A DNA stretch of 36,585 bases from Candidatus Burkholderia brachyanthoides. GTDB taxonomy: Bacteria > Pseudomonadota > Gammaproteobacteria > Burkholderiales > Burkholderiaceae. Positions 1-9,165 of the stretch are shown piece by piece. A program made the position numbers and the translations under genes. The notes beneath the pieces are model-generated. The model saw only the letters and a program-made list of their open reading frames with translations, did no database searches and was not told the DNA's origin. The stretch is from assembly GCA_001235855.1 (NCBI GenBank), contig LFJI01000001.1, positions 1 to 36,585 on the forward strand, written 5' to 3'. The number at the start of each line of letters is the position of its first letter. Position 1 is the first letter of the stretch.

Positions 1-152
1 TATCTGATTTCTGTTTGTCAGGTCGTGGCTTTGCCATACGCTTCCTTCAGACCCCACCTCGCGACGACGCCCTTGCGTTTCGCTAGTCCTTCACCACCAT
101 CAGGTTGGGCAGGGGACTTGCACCCCCGAGCTGTTGCGCATGCTCGGCGCAC
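1..152 (-). mobile_element. Group II intron, 5' end (partial, runs off the left edge)
   Basis: Read on the minus strand, the element begins GTGCGCC at position 152, fitting the GUGYG start of bacterial group II introns. It continues with sequence I recognise from the 5' ribozyme region of proteobacterial group II introns, including a short GGGG/CCCC hairpin near 105-130. The reverse transcriptase gene and 3' end lie outside the window. The insertion point is immediately behind the U-tract of the zipA terminator. Insertion behind terminators is the known habit of class C (IIC) introns, but I cannot assign the class from this fragment. Confidence 0.8.
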
Positions 153-153
153 C

Positions 154-179
154 AAAGAAAAGCGCCCCGGCTGGGGCGC
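154..179 (-). terminator. Rho-independent terminator behind zipA
   Basis: On the minus strand a perfect 7-bp stem GCGCCCC/GGGGCGC with a 4-nt loop (162-179) is followed by TTTTCTTT (161-154). It lies about 50 bp past the zipA stop. The group II intron starts two bases beyond the T-run. Confidence 0.85.
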
Positions 180-231
180 GATCTTCTTCACTTCCGGCGC
201 GCGCCCGTGGCAGCGGCGCGCGAAGCCCGTT

Positions 232-1518
232 TCACTGACTGAAAAGACGCCGCGTGGCGGGCGAACCGGCCGGCATGCCAGCCTGCTCCAGCTTCGCGTA
301 CAGCGTCATGAGCTGTTTTTCGATGGCGAGCAGCGCGGACTCCGGCAGCGGCCTGCGCTGATCGTCCACCACACGCGCACCGATGCGCTCGGACAGCGAC
401 TTGGCGTAATCGCACATGAGACGGAACGGCAGGATGTCTTCGTTGGCGACCGGCACGTCGAGCACCAGTGTGATCATCTGGCCACCCTTGTAGGTAAGGT
501 CGTCGCGCAGAAAATTGGTGTCGCCGAACTGGAGCATGAACACGGGATTCTGCTTCGCGTCGAGCTTGACGAAGCGCGTGCCATCGCGCGAGAGCAGCAG
601 GCCGTCCTGCGACGCCACCGCCTGCACGTAATTCGCCGACCACGGCGCGCCGTCGGAGAGGATATTGATCGACAACTGCGCGTCGCACTGCGCGGCGAAG
701 CCGTCCAGTTCGCGCGCCATGCCGACAGTTTCCATCATGTCGGGGAAATCCGGCGCGCCGTCGACGGCATCGGCCAGACGCTGCACGTCGGTCACGAACT
801 CCGAGAACTCCAGTTCGTTGAGCGGGCCGCTGCGATTGGCGAGCTGCGTGGCCGCGCGCAGTTCTTCATAGCGCACGCCATTGCGCGGAATCTCCCACGC
901 GCTGTCGCCTTCGGGCTTGCCTTCGATCGTCACCGGCTTCGTGCCTGCGCGGCGCAGCTTTTGTGCAAGCGGAATCACGCGGTCGCCGGGTACGGGCGCG
1001 GCCAGCCGGATCGGCACCACGCGGTCGATGTGCCGGTCCACCGCCGCCGGCACCGACGAGATGGTGGTCGCGGCGGGCATCACCGGTTCGCTGCGGGCGT
1101 CGTCGTCTTCGATACGCTCGTTGTCTTCCGTCACCTCGTTCGCCGCGCCGTCCCCTGACGTGGCTTCTGCCTGCAGATCGAGCGCCGTGTCGGCGGGCGC
1201 GACTGGCAGTACGATCGCCGCCGCGCTCGATGCGCCGAAACTTGGTTCCATACGCGAATCGCCGCGGCTTTCGCGGCCGTCGCGCGCGACCGGCGCTTCG
1301 TTGTCGCCGCCCGGTGCGGGACGCGACTGCCGCACCGGCTCGATGAACGGCTGCTGATCGTCGTCCGATTCCTGGCGCGCGAGCGCATCGGCCGCGTCGT
1401 CGGGCATCGGGCGCGGCATCTTGCGGCGCACCTTGGCGCTCTGCCACGCGTTGTACACGACCACGCCGCCCACCACCACGGCACCCGCTCCGATCAAACC
1501 GAGTGTCAACTCGTCCAT
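232..1518 (-). CDS. zipA: Cell division protein ZipA
   Basis: ZipA tethers the FtsZ ring to the inner membrane. The 428-residue product has the expected layout. A hydrophobic N-terminal anchor (about residues 5-22) is followed by a short basic stretch, then a long low-complexity linker rich in Ala, Pro and acidic residues (about 40-190). The C-terminal part (about 230-410) matches the globular FtsZ-binding domain. The frame is uninterrupted. It lies 126 bp behind smc on the same strand, and smc-zipA is usually followed by ligA in beta-proteobacteria. Here a terminator and a group II intron come next and no ligA is visible. The assignment rests on architecture and neighbourhood, since ZipA sequences diverge widely. 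Confidence 0.88.
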   Translation of the reverse strand: MDELTLGLIGAGAVVVGGVVVYNAWQSAKVRRKMPRPMPDDAADALARQESDDDQQPFIEPVRQSRPAPGGDNEAPVARDGRESRGDSRMEPSFGASSAAAIVLPVAPADTALDLQAEATSGDGAANEVTEDNERIEDDDARSEPVMPAATTISSVPAAVDRHIDRVVPIRLAAPVPGDRVIPLAQKLRRAGTKPVTIEGKPEGDSAWEIPRNGVRYEELRAATQLANRSGPLNELEFSEFVTDVQRLADAVDGAPDFPDMMETVGMARELDGFAAQCDAQLSINILSDGAPWSANYVQAVASQDGLLLSRDGTRFVKLDAKQNPVFMLQFGDTNFLRDDLTYKGGQMITLVLDVPVANEDILPFRLMCDYAKSLSERIGARVVDDQRRPLPESALLAIEKQLMTLYAKLEQAGMPAGSPATRRLFSQ

Positions 1519-1644
1519 GCACGCTCCATCGTTCTTTTGGGTTAAGCGCCGCGCGATCTGTCGCGCGCACCGCCGCGTGCCGGCTCATCCGCCGTCGCCT
1601 GTTCGATGCACGCCACTCATACCTGGTGCTGCAAACCGCCGACT

Positions 1645-4600
1645 TCAGCCATTCTGGGCAAAACCCGCCGCCGATTCCATGTTCACGGCGACGATGCGCG
1701 ACACGCCTTGCTCCTGCATCGTGACGCCGATCAGTTGCTGCGCCATTTCCATCGCGATCTTGTTGTGCGAGATGAACAGGAACTGCGTCTTGGCCGCCAT
1801 CGCGCGCACCAGATTCGCGAAGCGCTCGGTGTTGGCGTCGTCGAGCGGCGCGTCCACTTCGTCCAGCAGACAGAACGGCGCCGGATTCAACTGGAACATC
1901 GCGAACACGAGCGCGGTCGCGGTAAGCGCCTTCTCGCCGCCCGAGAGCAGGTGAATCGTCGAATTCTTCTTGCCAGGCGGTTGCGCCATCACCTGCACGC
2001 CGGCATCGAGGATTTCGTCGCCGGTCGTGATCAGTTTGGCCTGTCCACCGTCGAACAGACGCGGGAACAGTTCGCCGAAGTGCCGGTTCACTTCGTCGAA
2101 CGTGCCTTGCAGCAGCGCGCGCGTTTCCTGGTCGATCTTCTGGATCGCATCTTCCAGCGTGGTGATCGCATCGAGCAGATCGGCCGATTGCACGTCGAGA
2201 AAACGCTTGCGTTCGGTCACCACGGCGAGTTCTTCGAGCGCCGCCATGTTGACCGGACCGAGCGCGTTGATGGCGTTGTTCAGCCGCGTGACTTCGCCTT
2301 GCAGGTACGACGGCTTCATGTCCGGCGTGAGCTTCGCCTGTAGGTCGGCTTCGTCCACGCCCGCCGCCTGCAACTGTTCGACGAACTGTTCGCCACTGAT
2401 ACGCGCGGCCTGCTCCTTCAACTGCAGTTCGTTGATCTTGTCGCGCAAGGGCTGGAGCGAGCGTTCCGCCAGCAGTCGCTGTTCGTCCGACTGGCGCAGA
2501 CGTGCCGTCAGATCGTCCAGTTCTACGCGTGCGGCATGCAGCGCTTCCTCGCGCGCGGCACGCACTTCGAGCGCATCGTGCAAACCAGTCCGCGCCGTCT
2601 GCTCGTTGATGGTTTCCAGTTCGGCGCGCGCATCTTCCAGCGTGCCCACGATCTGTTCGCTCTGCTCGTGCGCCGTGTCGATATTACGCTTGTATTCCTC
2701 GATCTTCGCCGCCAGTCCGCGCGCGGCGAAACTCGCGTCGCTGGCCGCGCGTTCGAGTTCGCGCAGTTCATGACGCGCGGCGGTCAGTTGTTCGTCGAGC
2801 GATTCGAACGCCAGTTGATTGTCTTCGAAGCGCGCCTGCAACTGCGTGATCTCGCCGTCGTGACGCTCGAATGCGGCTTCGGATTCGGCGCGCAGCGCGC
2901 GCTGTTCCTCGACCTGCGCGGCGATTTCCTCGAGTTCCTCGCCGATCTGCGTGTTGCGCTGCTTGTAGCTTTCATGCGCCTGCGTGAGCTTGAGCACGTC
3001 CATTTGCAGCGCATGGACGCGTTGCGTCGCCCGTTCGGCGCTGGCGCGGGCGTCGGTAAGCGCTTGCGAAGCTTGCGTATGGGCGGCGTCGGCGCGCACG
3101 GATTCGGCCTTCGCTTCGTCCGACAGCAACGCCTGCGCGCGTACCTGCTTGCCGAGGTTGTCGATTTCCTGCACACGCGCGAGCATGCCGGACTGCTCGG
3201 AATCGGCGGCGTAAAGCTGGACGCCGACGCGCGTCACGATATGCCCGGCCTTAACGACAAACGCACCGCCGTCCGGCAACTGGTTACGCGATGCCAGCGC
3301 CTGCGCGACATCGTCCGCGACGAAGGTCGTGGCGAGCCATTCGTTGAGCACGGCGCGCAGGCCCAGATCGTCGATGCGCACCAGCGACAGCAACGCCCGC
3401 AAGCCCTGCGGCGCCTCCACCGGCTTGCCCGCGACGGGCGGCGAATAGAAGGCGAGCTTGGCGGGCGGCGCATCGGTCACGAACGCCTTGACCCAGTCGA
3501 GATTCGAGACTTCGAGCGCGGCGAGACGCTCGCGCAATACGGATTCGAGCGCCGCTTCCCAGCCCGCTTCGACATGCAGCTTCTTCCACAGACGCGGCAG
3601 CGCGCTGAGCTCGTGCTTGTCGAGCCACGGCTGAATCTTGCCTTCGGTCTGCACTCTTTCGTGCAGCGCCTTGAGCGCCGACAGACGCGCTTCGAGCTGA
3701 TGGATCTGCGCGCTTTCCTTTTGCACGCGCTCCTGCGCCGCGCGGCGTTCGGCATCGAGACGCGGCAGCGTTTCCTGCGCATCGGCGAGACGCTCCCGCG
3801 CCTCACGTTGAATCTCTTCGTGCTCGGCGAGTTGCACGCGCAGATCTTCGAGATGCGCTTCGTCGGGCGCGTCGAGATCCTTCGCCTCATTCTTGAGACG
3901 CTCCTGACGCTGCTGCAATTGCTGAAGCTGTTGATCCGCGTTGCGCTGATGCGCCGCCTCCAGCTTCAACGCCTGCTCGGCCCGCGCGATCCCTGCGCGC
4001 TCTTCGTTCAGTTGCGCCTGGGCGTCGCGCCAGCGTGCTTCCAGCGCAGGCAGCGCGTCGTGCTTCGCAGCGGCGTTTTCCTGCGCGATGGCAGCCTTCT
4101 CCTCGCCTTCGGCCAAGGCTTCGGAGGCGGTCTCGATTTCGTCGTGCGCCTTTTGCGCCTGCGCCTGCCATTGCTCGCGCTGCGCGGTGAGCGCGGCGAT
4201 CTGCGCCTGCACGCGATTGCGCGATTCCACAATGAAGCGGATCTCTGCCTCGAGCCGGCTCACTTCGGCGTTCGCTTCGTAGAGCGAGCCTTGCGCGCCC
4301 TGCATCGCATCGCTGGCGCTGTAGTGCGCGATGCGCAGCGTTTCCAGTTGCGCTTCGACTTCGCGCAGACGCGCGGTCTGCGCTTCGAGTTCGACCTGCG
4401 CATCGCGGATCGCGCGCTGCTGGCGCTCTGCCTCGTTGCCCGCTTCGTTCTTGCGCAACAGCCACAGCAGGTGCTGCTTCTCCTCGCCATCCGCCTGCAG
4501 TTCCTTGTACTTCGTCGCGACGACCGCCTGCGCTTCGAGCTTCTCCAGATTCGTCGACAGTTCGCGGATGATGTCCTCGACGCGCGTCAGATTTTCGCGC

Positions 4601-5160
4601 GTATCGTGCAGACGATTCTCGGTCTCGCGGCGGCGCTCCTTGTACTTCGACACGCCCGCGGCTTCTTCGAGGAACACGCGCAGTTCTTCGGGCTTCGCCT
4701 CGATGATCCGCGCGATCATGCCCTGCCCGATGATCGCGTACGCGCGCGAGCCGAGACCGGTGCCGAGGAAGATGTCCTGAATATCGCGGCGGCGCGCGGG
4801 CAGATTGTTGATGTAGTAGCTGGAGGTGCCTTCGCGCGTCAGCACGCGCTTCACGGCGATCTCGCCGTACGCGCTCCACTGGCCGGCGGCGCGCCCTTCG
4901 GAGTTATCGAAGATCAGTTCGACGCTGGCGCGGCTGCCCGGCTTGCGCGCGTTCGACCCGTTGAAGATCACGTCCTGCATCGACTCGCCGCGCAATTCGG
5001 ACGCGCGCGATTCGCCGAGCACCCAGCGCACGGCATCGATGATGTTTGACTTGCCACAGCCATTCGGCCCGACGACGCCGACGAGCTGGCCGGGGACCTG
5101 GAAATGCGTGGGATCGACGAAGGACTTGAAGCCAGCGAGTTTTATCGAGGTCAGACGCAC
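1645..5160 (-). CDS. smc: Chromosome segregation protein SMC
   Basis: SMC dimers, with ScpA and ScpB, condense and segregate the chromosome. The 1171-residue frame is full length and unbroken. The N-terminal ATPase lobe has Walker A GPNGCGKS at residues 31-38. Long Glu/Gln/Ala/Arg-rich coiled coils surround a hinge around residues 500-650. The C-terminal lobe has the ABC signature LLSGGEKALTA and a Walker B ending in CLLDEVDAPLDD. The start MRLTSIKLAGFKSF is canonical. It heads a minus-strand pair with zipA. It is the largest gene here and has no lesions, whereas neighbouring accessory genes carry several each, so selection is clearly maintaining it. Confidence 0.98.
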   Translation of the reverse strand: MRLTSIKLAGFKSFVDPTHFQVPGQLVGVVGPNGCGKSNIIDAVRWVLGESRASELRGESMQDVIFNGSNARKPGSRASVELIFDNSEGRAAGQWSAYGEIAVKRVLTREGTSSYYINNLPARRRDIQDIFLGTGLGSRAYAIIGQGMIARIIEAKPEELRVFLEEAAGVSKYKERRRETENRLHDTRENLTRVEDIIRELSTNLEKLEAQAVVATKYKELQADGEEKQHLLWLLRKNEAGNEAERQQRAIRDAQVELEAQTARLREVEAQLETLRIAHYSASDAMQGAQGSLYEANAEVSRLEAEIRFIVESRNRVQAQIAALTAQREQWQAQAQKAHDEIETASEALAEGEEKAAIAQENAAAKHDALPALEARWRDAQAQLNEERAGIARAEQALKLEAAHQRNADQQLQQLQQRQERLKNEAKDLDAPDEAHLEDLRVQLAEHEEIQREARERLADAQETLPRLDAERRAAQERVQKESAQIHQLEARLSALKALHERVQTEGKIQPWLDKHELSALPRLWKKLHVEAGWEAALESVLRERLAALEVSNLDWVKAFVTDAPPAKLAFYSPPVAGKPVEAPQGLRALLSLVRIDDLGLRAVLNEWLATTFVADDVAQALASRNQLPDGGAFVVKAGHIVTRVGVQLYAADSEQSGMLARVQEIDNLGKQVRAQALLSDEAKAESVRADAAHTQASQALTDARASAERATQRVHALQMDVLKLTQAHESYKQRNTQIGEELEEIAAQVEEQRALRAESEAAFERHDGEITQLQARFEDNQLAFESLDEQLTAARHELRELERAASDASFAARGLAAKIEEYKRNIDTAHEQSEQIVGTLEDARAELETINEQTARTGLHDALEVRAAREEALHAARVELDDLTARLRQSDEQRLLAERSLQPLRDKINELQLKEQAARISGEQFVEQLQAAGVDEADLQAKLTPDMKPSYLQGEVTRLNNAINALGPVNMAALEELAVVTERKRFLDVQSADLLDAITTLEDAIQKIDQETRALLQGTFDEVNRHFGELFPRLFDGGQAKLITTGDEILDAGVQVMAQPPGKKNSTIHLLSGGEKALTATALVFAMFQLNPAPFCLLDEVDAPLDDANTERFANLVRAMAAKTQFLFISHNKIAMEMAQQLIGVTMQEQGVSRIVAVNMESAAGFAQNG

Positions 5161-5330
5161 GGCGATATCGCTGTTGGAATTGAATTACGAAGGATGAGTA
5201 GCAAACGAGCCGCTCAGCGGCCCGTCACACGAATTCGTCGCATGCCAAGGCACGCCCTAACTTGATGACACCCCGTTTCGACGCTTGCGGTGTTGCGGTG
5301 TTTCTCGGCGCGCTCATCGAGCGAGCTCCA

Positions 5331-6340
5331 TCATACCATCGCACGTCTCGATTTCTTTTTGCTTGCGGACATGTTTGCTGCAACTTCGTTCGCTGCGTCG
5401 TCGGGCCCATCGTCCGGCAGGTCGTTCGATGCCGCCGGGTCCGGCGCTGGCACCGCCGTGCGCCGATGCACCCACGCCGACAGCAAACCCGCGAGCACGA
5501 TGCACGCGCCGCCCGCCCATTCGCGCGGGCCAGGCACCTCGCCCGCGAAAAACCACGACGACAAGGCGACGACGACGAGTTCGAACAGCATGATGATCGC
5601 GACGCGCGATTGGCTGGCACGTGCGCAAGCCCGAGCTGCACGATCGTGTTGTTGGTCGCGAGCACGACGCCCAGCCCGATCACGATGAACACGACCATGC
5701 CGATCTGCGAGGCGGGCGGGCGGGCGGCGTGGGCATCGGCTCGAACAGGCTCACGAGCGACGCCACCATTGCCGAGCCGCCGAAGATCACGGCGGTGCGC
5801 ATTTCGGGCTTCATGCGGGCAAGGTGCGCGTGATCTTGACGACCAGCACGTTGCTCATCGCGAAGCCCATCCCGCCCACGAGTCCAGCCCATTCGGCGAG
5901 ATCGACGGGCAGCGGTACGCCGAGTTCAGGGGACCACAGCATGGTCACCGCGCCCGCGAGCGAGAGAAGCGAGAGCGCCGCGTCGGCGCGGGTCAGGCGG
6001 TCGCGCAGGATGAAGTGCGAAAACAGCGCGGTCCACGCGGGCGTCAGATAGAACAGCAGCACGCGCATCACCTGACCGTGGATTGCGCCCCGCGTGAAGC
6101 CGATGCTCGTCACACCCGCGGCAAGCCCCAGCGCGACGAGCAGCCAGTGCCACGTGATCGTGCGGATGGAGCGGTGGCGCCACGCCAGCATGAACAGGCA
6201 CGCCGCGCCGCTAGTGCTCGCGAGCGTGCCGGTCAGCCCATCGCGGCCAGCATGCGCAGCGGATACCACACGAGGCCCCACACCGATGCGTCCACCATGA
6301 TCGCGAGCGTCGGCCAGGCGGCGTCGAAACGACGGTTCAT
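5331..6340 (-). pseudogene. EamA/DMT-family membrane exporter, broken
   Basis: Drug/metabolite-transporter (EamA) proteins are ten-helix inner-membrane exporters. Here hydrophobic segments are spread over at least four frames. The start (MNRRFDAAWPTLAIMVDASV) runs to a stop at 6233, where a missing C shifts the frame. The central part (about 5815-6240) then ends at a second 1-nt deletion near 5820. Two further pieces follow, and near 5615 an extra CG dinucleotide produces another shift before the C-terminal hydrophobic segment with FAGE. The 1-kb span is near normal length, so decay is by small indels. No functional product is expected. The family assignment is reasonably sure; the substrate is unknown. 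Confidence 0.85.
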
Positions 6341-6445
6341 CGCAATGCTCCGGCGTTCCTGTGTCTTTGCGCTCGTCTCCACATTTGCGCTCGTTCGCGC
6401 CGGTCCGTTCGAATGTTCTTCATGTGTTGCATAGGCTGTCGCGCC

Positions 6446-6472
6446 TTGCCCAGCAAAGGCGCGCGGTATAAT
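6446..6472 (+). promoter_or_regulatory. Probable sigma70 promoter of the dapC-dapD cluster
   Basis: A perfect -10 box TATAAT lies at 6467-6472, about 80 bp before the dapC start, with TTGCCC at 6446-6451 as a possible -35 (15-bp spacer, short). The downstream leader contains no gene. The promoter survives although dapC is destroyed, which fits it still serving dapD and the arsC-like gene. Confidence 0.5.
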
Positions 6473-7050
6473 TTGAGATTCGTCGCGCATTTCGCGTACG
6501 TTTCGTTTCGTGAACGCGTCTCCCGTGTCAAGCCGCTTACCGGTCACGCCACCGTGAATCCACTTCTCCAGAAACTCCAGTCGTATCCGTTCGAAAAGCT
6601 GCGCGTGCTGTTCAAGGACGTCACGCCGTGCGCGGGATTTTCGCCAATCAGCTTCGGCATCGGCGAGCCGAAACATCCGACGCCCCCCGCTCATCCGCGA
6701 TGCCGTCGTGATCGACTCGCTCGGCGGCATAGCTTCCTATCCGGCGACGTTCGGCAGCGAGGCGATCGCGGGGTGGGTGAAGCAGCGCTATGGCCTGCCC
6801 TCGATCGATGCGCTCAAGGAAGTGCTGCCGGTTTCGGGCTCGCGGGAAGCGCTCTTCGCGCTCGCGCAAACGGTGAGCGGCAGCAGAAGGTGATCGACAG
6901 CAGAAACACGGACCCGGCGGAACCGCTCATCGTACTCTGTCCGAACTCTTTCTATCAAATCTACGAAGGCGCCGCGCTGCTCGCAGGTGCGCAGCCTTAC
7001 TTCGTCAATAGCGATCCGCGGCGGAACTTCGCCTGCGATTATTCGATGGT

Positions 7051-7070
7051 GCCGGACGACGCCGGACGAC
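7051..7070 (+). repeat. 10-bp tandem duplication inside dapC
   Basis: GCCGGACGAC occurs twice back to back. Removing one copy restores the reading MVPDDIWARTQLVYVCS, so the duplication is the frameshifting lesion. Confidence 0.9.
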
Positions 7071-7631
7071 ATCTGGGCGCGCACGCAACTGGTCTACGTC
7101 TGCTCGTCGGACAATCCGACCGGGGCGGTCATGACGGTCGACGACTGGCGCGAACTGTTCGCGCTTTCGGACAAGCACGACTTCGTGATCGCATCGGACG
7201 AGTGTTACTCCGAGATCTATTTCGACGAAACCAAGCCGCCGCTCGGCGGGCTCGAAGCCGCGCGCCTGCTCGGTCGCGGCTTCGATCGTCTCGTGATGCT
7301 GTCGAGCCTGTCCAAGCGCTCGAACGTGCCGGGCATGCGCTCGGGTTTCGTCGCGGGCGATGCGGCGATCCTCAAGGCCTTCCTGCTCTACCGCACGTAT
7401 CACGGCGCGGCTTTGTCTACGGTGTTTCAGCGTGCGAGCGTGGTCGCGTGACAGGATGAAACGCACGTGCGCGACAATCGCGCCAAATACCTGCAAAAAT
7501 TCCAGACCGTCACGCCGATGCTCGCCGAAGTCCTCGACGTGCGCCTGCCCGATGCCGCGTTCTATCTGTGGGCGAACATTTCGCGCGCCGTCCTTTCGGA
7601 CACCGAGTTCGCGGCGCGTCGTCTGTACGCC

Positions 7632-7641
7632 GACTAGACTA
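7632..7641 (+). repeat. 5-bp tandem duplication inside dapC
   Basis: GACTA is duplicated. Without one copy the frame reads LYADYNVTV, as expected for the C-terminal part of DapC. With it, a TAG stop appears. Confidence 0.8.
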
Positions 7642-7647
7642 TAATGT

Positions 7648-7697
7648 GACGGTTATGCTGGGCTCCTTGCTCGACGGTTATGCCGGGCTCCTTGCTC
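7648..7697 (+). repeat. 25-bp tandem duplication inside dapC
   Basis: Two adjacent 25-bp copies beginning GACGGTTATG (7648-7672 and 7673-7697) differ at one base. The length is not a multiple of three, so it shifts the frame. The single mismatch suggests either an older event or imperfect copying. Confidence 0.92.
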
Positions 7698-7879
7698 CTT
7701 TCCTCGCGCGCACCGCGCACGGCACGAATCCCGGCCAGGGCTTCGTGCGTATCGCGCTCGTCGCAGAAGTCGAAGAGTGTGTCGAAGGCGCCCGCCGCAT
7801 CGTCGAATTCTGCCGCCCGCTCAAGTCCTGAAAAGACCTCGAGCGCTGCCGGTTCAACTCTCCATCCTTGATACCAACT

Positions 7880-8707
7880 ATGTCGGAACAACTTCAGAGC
7901 ATCATCGACCAGGCCTGGGAAAATCGCGCCAGCCTTTCGCCCAAGGCCGCGCCGGCCGAAGTTCGCGACGCGGTCGCACACGCCATCGAACAACTGGACA
8001 AAGGCCAGATGCGCGTCGCCGAAAAGCTTGACGGCGAGCGGATCGTGAACCAGTGGCTCAAGAAGGCCGTGCTGCTGTCGTTCCGTCTCGAGGACAACGC
8101 GCCCATGCCCGCTGGCGGCTACTCCCAGTTCTACGACAAGGTGCCCTCGAAGTTCGCCAGCTACACCGCCGAAGACTTCGCCGCAGGCGGCTTCCGCGTG
8201 GTGCCGCCCGCCATCGCGCGCCGCGGCTCGTTCATCGCGAAGAATGTGGTGCTGATGCCGTCGTACACCAACATCGGTGCCTACGTGGATGAAGGCACGA
8301 TGGTAGATACGTGGGCTACCGTCGGCTCGTGCGCGCAGATCGGCAAGAACGTGCACCTGTCGGGTGGCGTGGGCATCGGCGGCGTGCTGGAGCCGCTGCA
8401 GGCGAACCCGGTCATCATCGAAGACAACGTGTTCGTCGGCGCGCGCTCGGAAGTGGTGGAAGGCGTGATCGTCGAAGAAAACTCCGTCATTTCGATGGGC
8501 GTGTATCTCGGCCAATCGACCAAGATCTACGACCGTGAAACTGGCGAAGTGTCGTACGGCCGCATTCCGGCGGGTTCGGTGGTCGTCGCGGGCAACCTGC
8601 CCTCGAAGGACGGCTCGCACAGCCTGTACTGCGCCGTCATCGTCAAGAAGGTCGACGCCAAGACGCGCGCGAAGGTCGGTCTGAACGAACTGCTGCGAGG
8701 CGACTGA
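7880..8707 (+). CDS. dapD: 2,3,4,5-tetrahydropyridine-2,6-dicarboxylate N-succinyltransferase
   Basis: DapD succinylates tetrahydrodipicolinate in the succinylase branch of DAP/lysine synthesis. The 275-residue frame is intact and close to the family length. The N-terminal helical part (about 1-100) is followed by a left-handed beta-helix of hexapeptide repeats (about 105-245), for example [21 protein letters not shown] place the start at ATG 7880 ([13 protein letters not shown]) rather than an upstream in-frame ATG at 7868. It sits 48 bp behind the ruined dapC and only 2 bp before the arsC-like gene, so the two are probably cotranscribed. Its retention beside a dead dapC implies another aminotransferase completes the pathway. 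Confidence 0.97.
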   Translation: MSEQLQSIIDQAWENRASLSPKAAPAEVRDAVAHAIEQLDKGQMRVAEKLDGERIVNQWLKKAVLLSFRLEDNAPMPAGGYSQFYDKVPSKFASYTAEDFAAGGFRVVPPAIARRGSFIAKNVVLMPSYTNIGAYVDEGTMVDTWATVGSCAQIGKNVHLSGGVGIGGVLEPLQANPVIIEDNVFVGARSEVVEGVIVEENSVISMGVYLGQSTKIYDRETGEVSYGRIPAGSVVVAGNLPSKDGSHSLYCAVIVKKVDAKTRAKVGLNELLRGD

Positions 8708-8709
8708 AC

Positions 8710-9069
8710 TTGGCCAAGACCACAGTCGTGTACGGCATCCCGAACTGCGACACCGTGAAGAAAGCGCGCGTGTGGCTGGAAGAACACGGCGTGCCGTTCG
8801 AATTCCACGACTTCAAGAAGGCCGGCGTCTCGGACAAGCTGATTCAGGACTGGCTGAAAGATGTGCCGCTGAATCAGCTCATCAACAAACGCGGCACCAC
8901 GTGGCGCGGCTTGTCCGATGTGCACAAGGCCGAAGCCGACATCACGTCCGGCGCGATCGCGCTGATGATCCACAAGCCATCGATCATCAAGCGCCCCGTG
9001 GTCGTCGTGAACGGCCGCGTGAAGACGCTCGGGTTTTCCGCCGAGCAGTACGAAACGCTTTTTGCGTGA
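8710..9069 (+). CDS. ArsC/Spx-family reductase-like protein (YffB type)
   Basis: The 119-residue product has the thioredoxin-like ArsC fold signature: VVYGIPNCDTVKKARVWL near the N-terminus with a single cysteine, and IIKRPVVVVNG toward the end, the usual cis-Pro region. Proteins of this YffB subgroup are often annotated as arsenate reductases, but the substrate is not established. The start is TTG at 8710, chosen because it gives the canonical N-terminus MAKTTVVYGIPNC and lies 2 bp after dapD. The same gene sits between dapD and dapE in many Burkholderiales. It is intact and followed by a terminator. Confidence 0.88.
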   Translation: MAKTTVVYGIPNCDTVKKARVWLEEHGVPFEFHDFKKAGVSDKLIQDWLKDVPLNQLINKRGTTWRGLSDVHKAEADITSGAIALMIHKPSIIKRPVVVVNGRVKTLGFSAEQYETLFA

Positions 9070-9118
9070 TCCCGCGCGATGACTGTGAACTCGACGGTCA
9101 TCGCACGAACGCTATGAG

Positions 9119-9144
9119 TGCCGGCCGCAGCACCGGCATTTTTT
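9119..9144 (+). terminator. Rho-independent terminator between the arsC-like gene and dapE
   Basis: A 6-bp stem TGCCGG/CCGGCA (9119-9124 and 9133-9138) is followed by six T. It ends the dapD-arsC transcript, so dapE probably has its own promoter or relies on read-through. Confidence 0.7.
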
Positions 9145-9165
9145 ATCGCTTCAGGTTAATCGACC

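Larger units (their letters stand above)
6554..7831 (+). pseudogene. dapC: N-succinyldiaminopimelate aminotransferase DapC, broken
   Basis: DapC makes N-succinyl-LL-diaminopimelate in the lysine/peptidoglycan pathway. The start is GTG at 6554 (VNPLLQKLQSYPFEKL). Recognisable blocks are FGIGEPKHPTPP, the NPTGAV region, FVIASDECYSEIYFDE, the PLP-lysine region LSSLSKRSNVPGMRSGFVAG, and GFVRIAL near the end. They are split over all three frames. Lesions include an extra C near 6685, a scrambled stretch near 6885, a perfect 10-bp tandem duplication at 7051-7070, a TGG-to-TGA nonsense change at about 7450, a 5-bp duplication at 7632-7641 and a 25-bp duplication at 7648-7697. ArgD or SerC-type aminotransferases elsewhere could replace the activity. 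Confidence 0.93.

Noticed and set aside
25-1158. A 377-codon plus-strand frame starting in the intron and running opposite zipA
   Set aside because: It crosses from intron into terminator and antisense zipA. The translation is His/Arg-rich without family features.
2536-5049. An 837-codon open frame on the plus strand opposite smc
   Set aside because: It is the complementary shadow of smc in high-GC DNA. It has an Arg/His/Phe-rich composition with no recognisable domain, and smc itself is unambiguous.
8710-9069. A dedicated arsenate-resistance gene
   Set aside because: The ArsC-like protein lies in the dap cluster with no ars operon. It belongs to the YffB-like group, for which arsenate reduction is not established.
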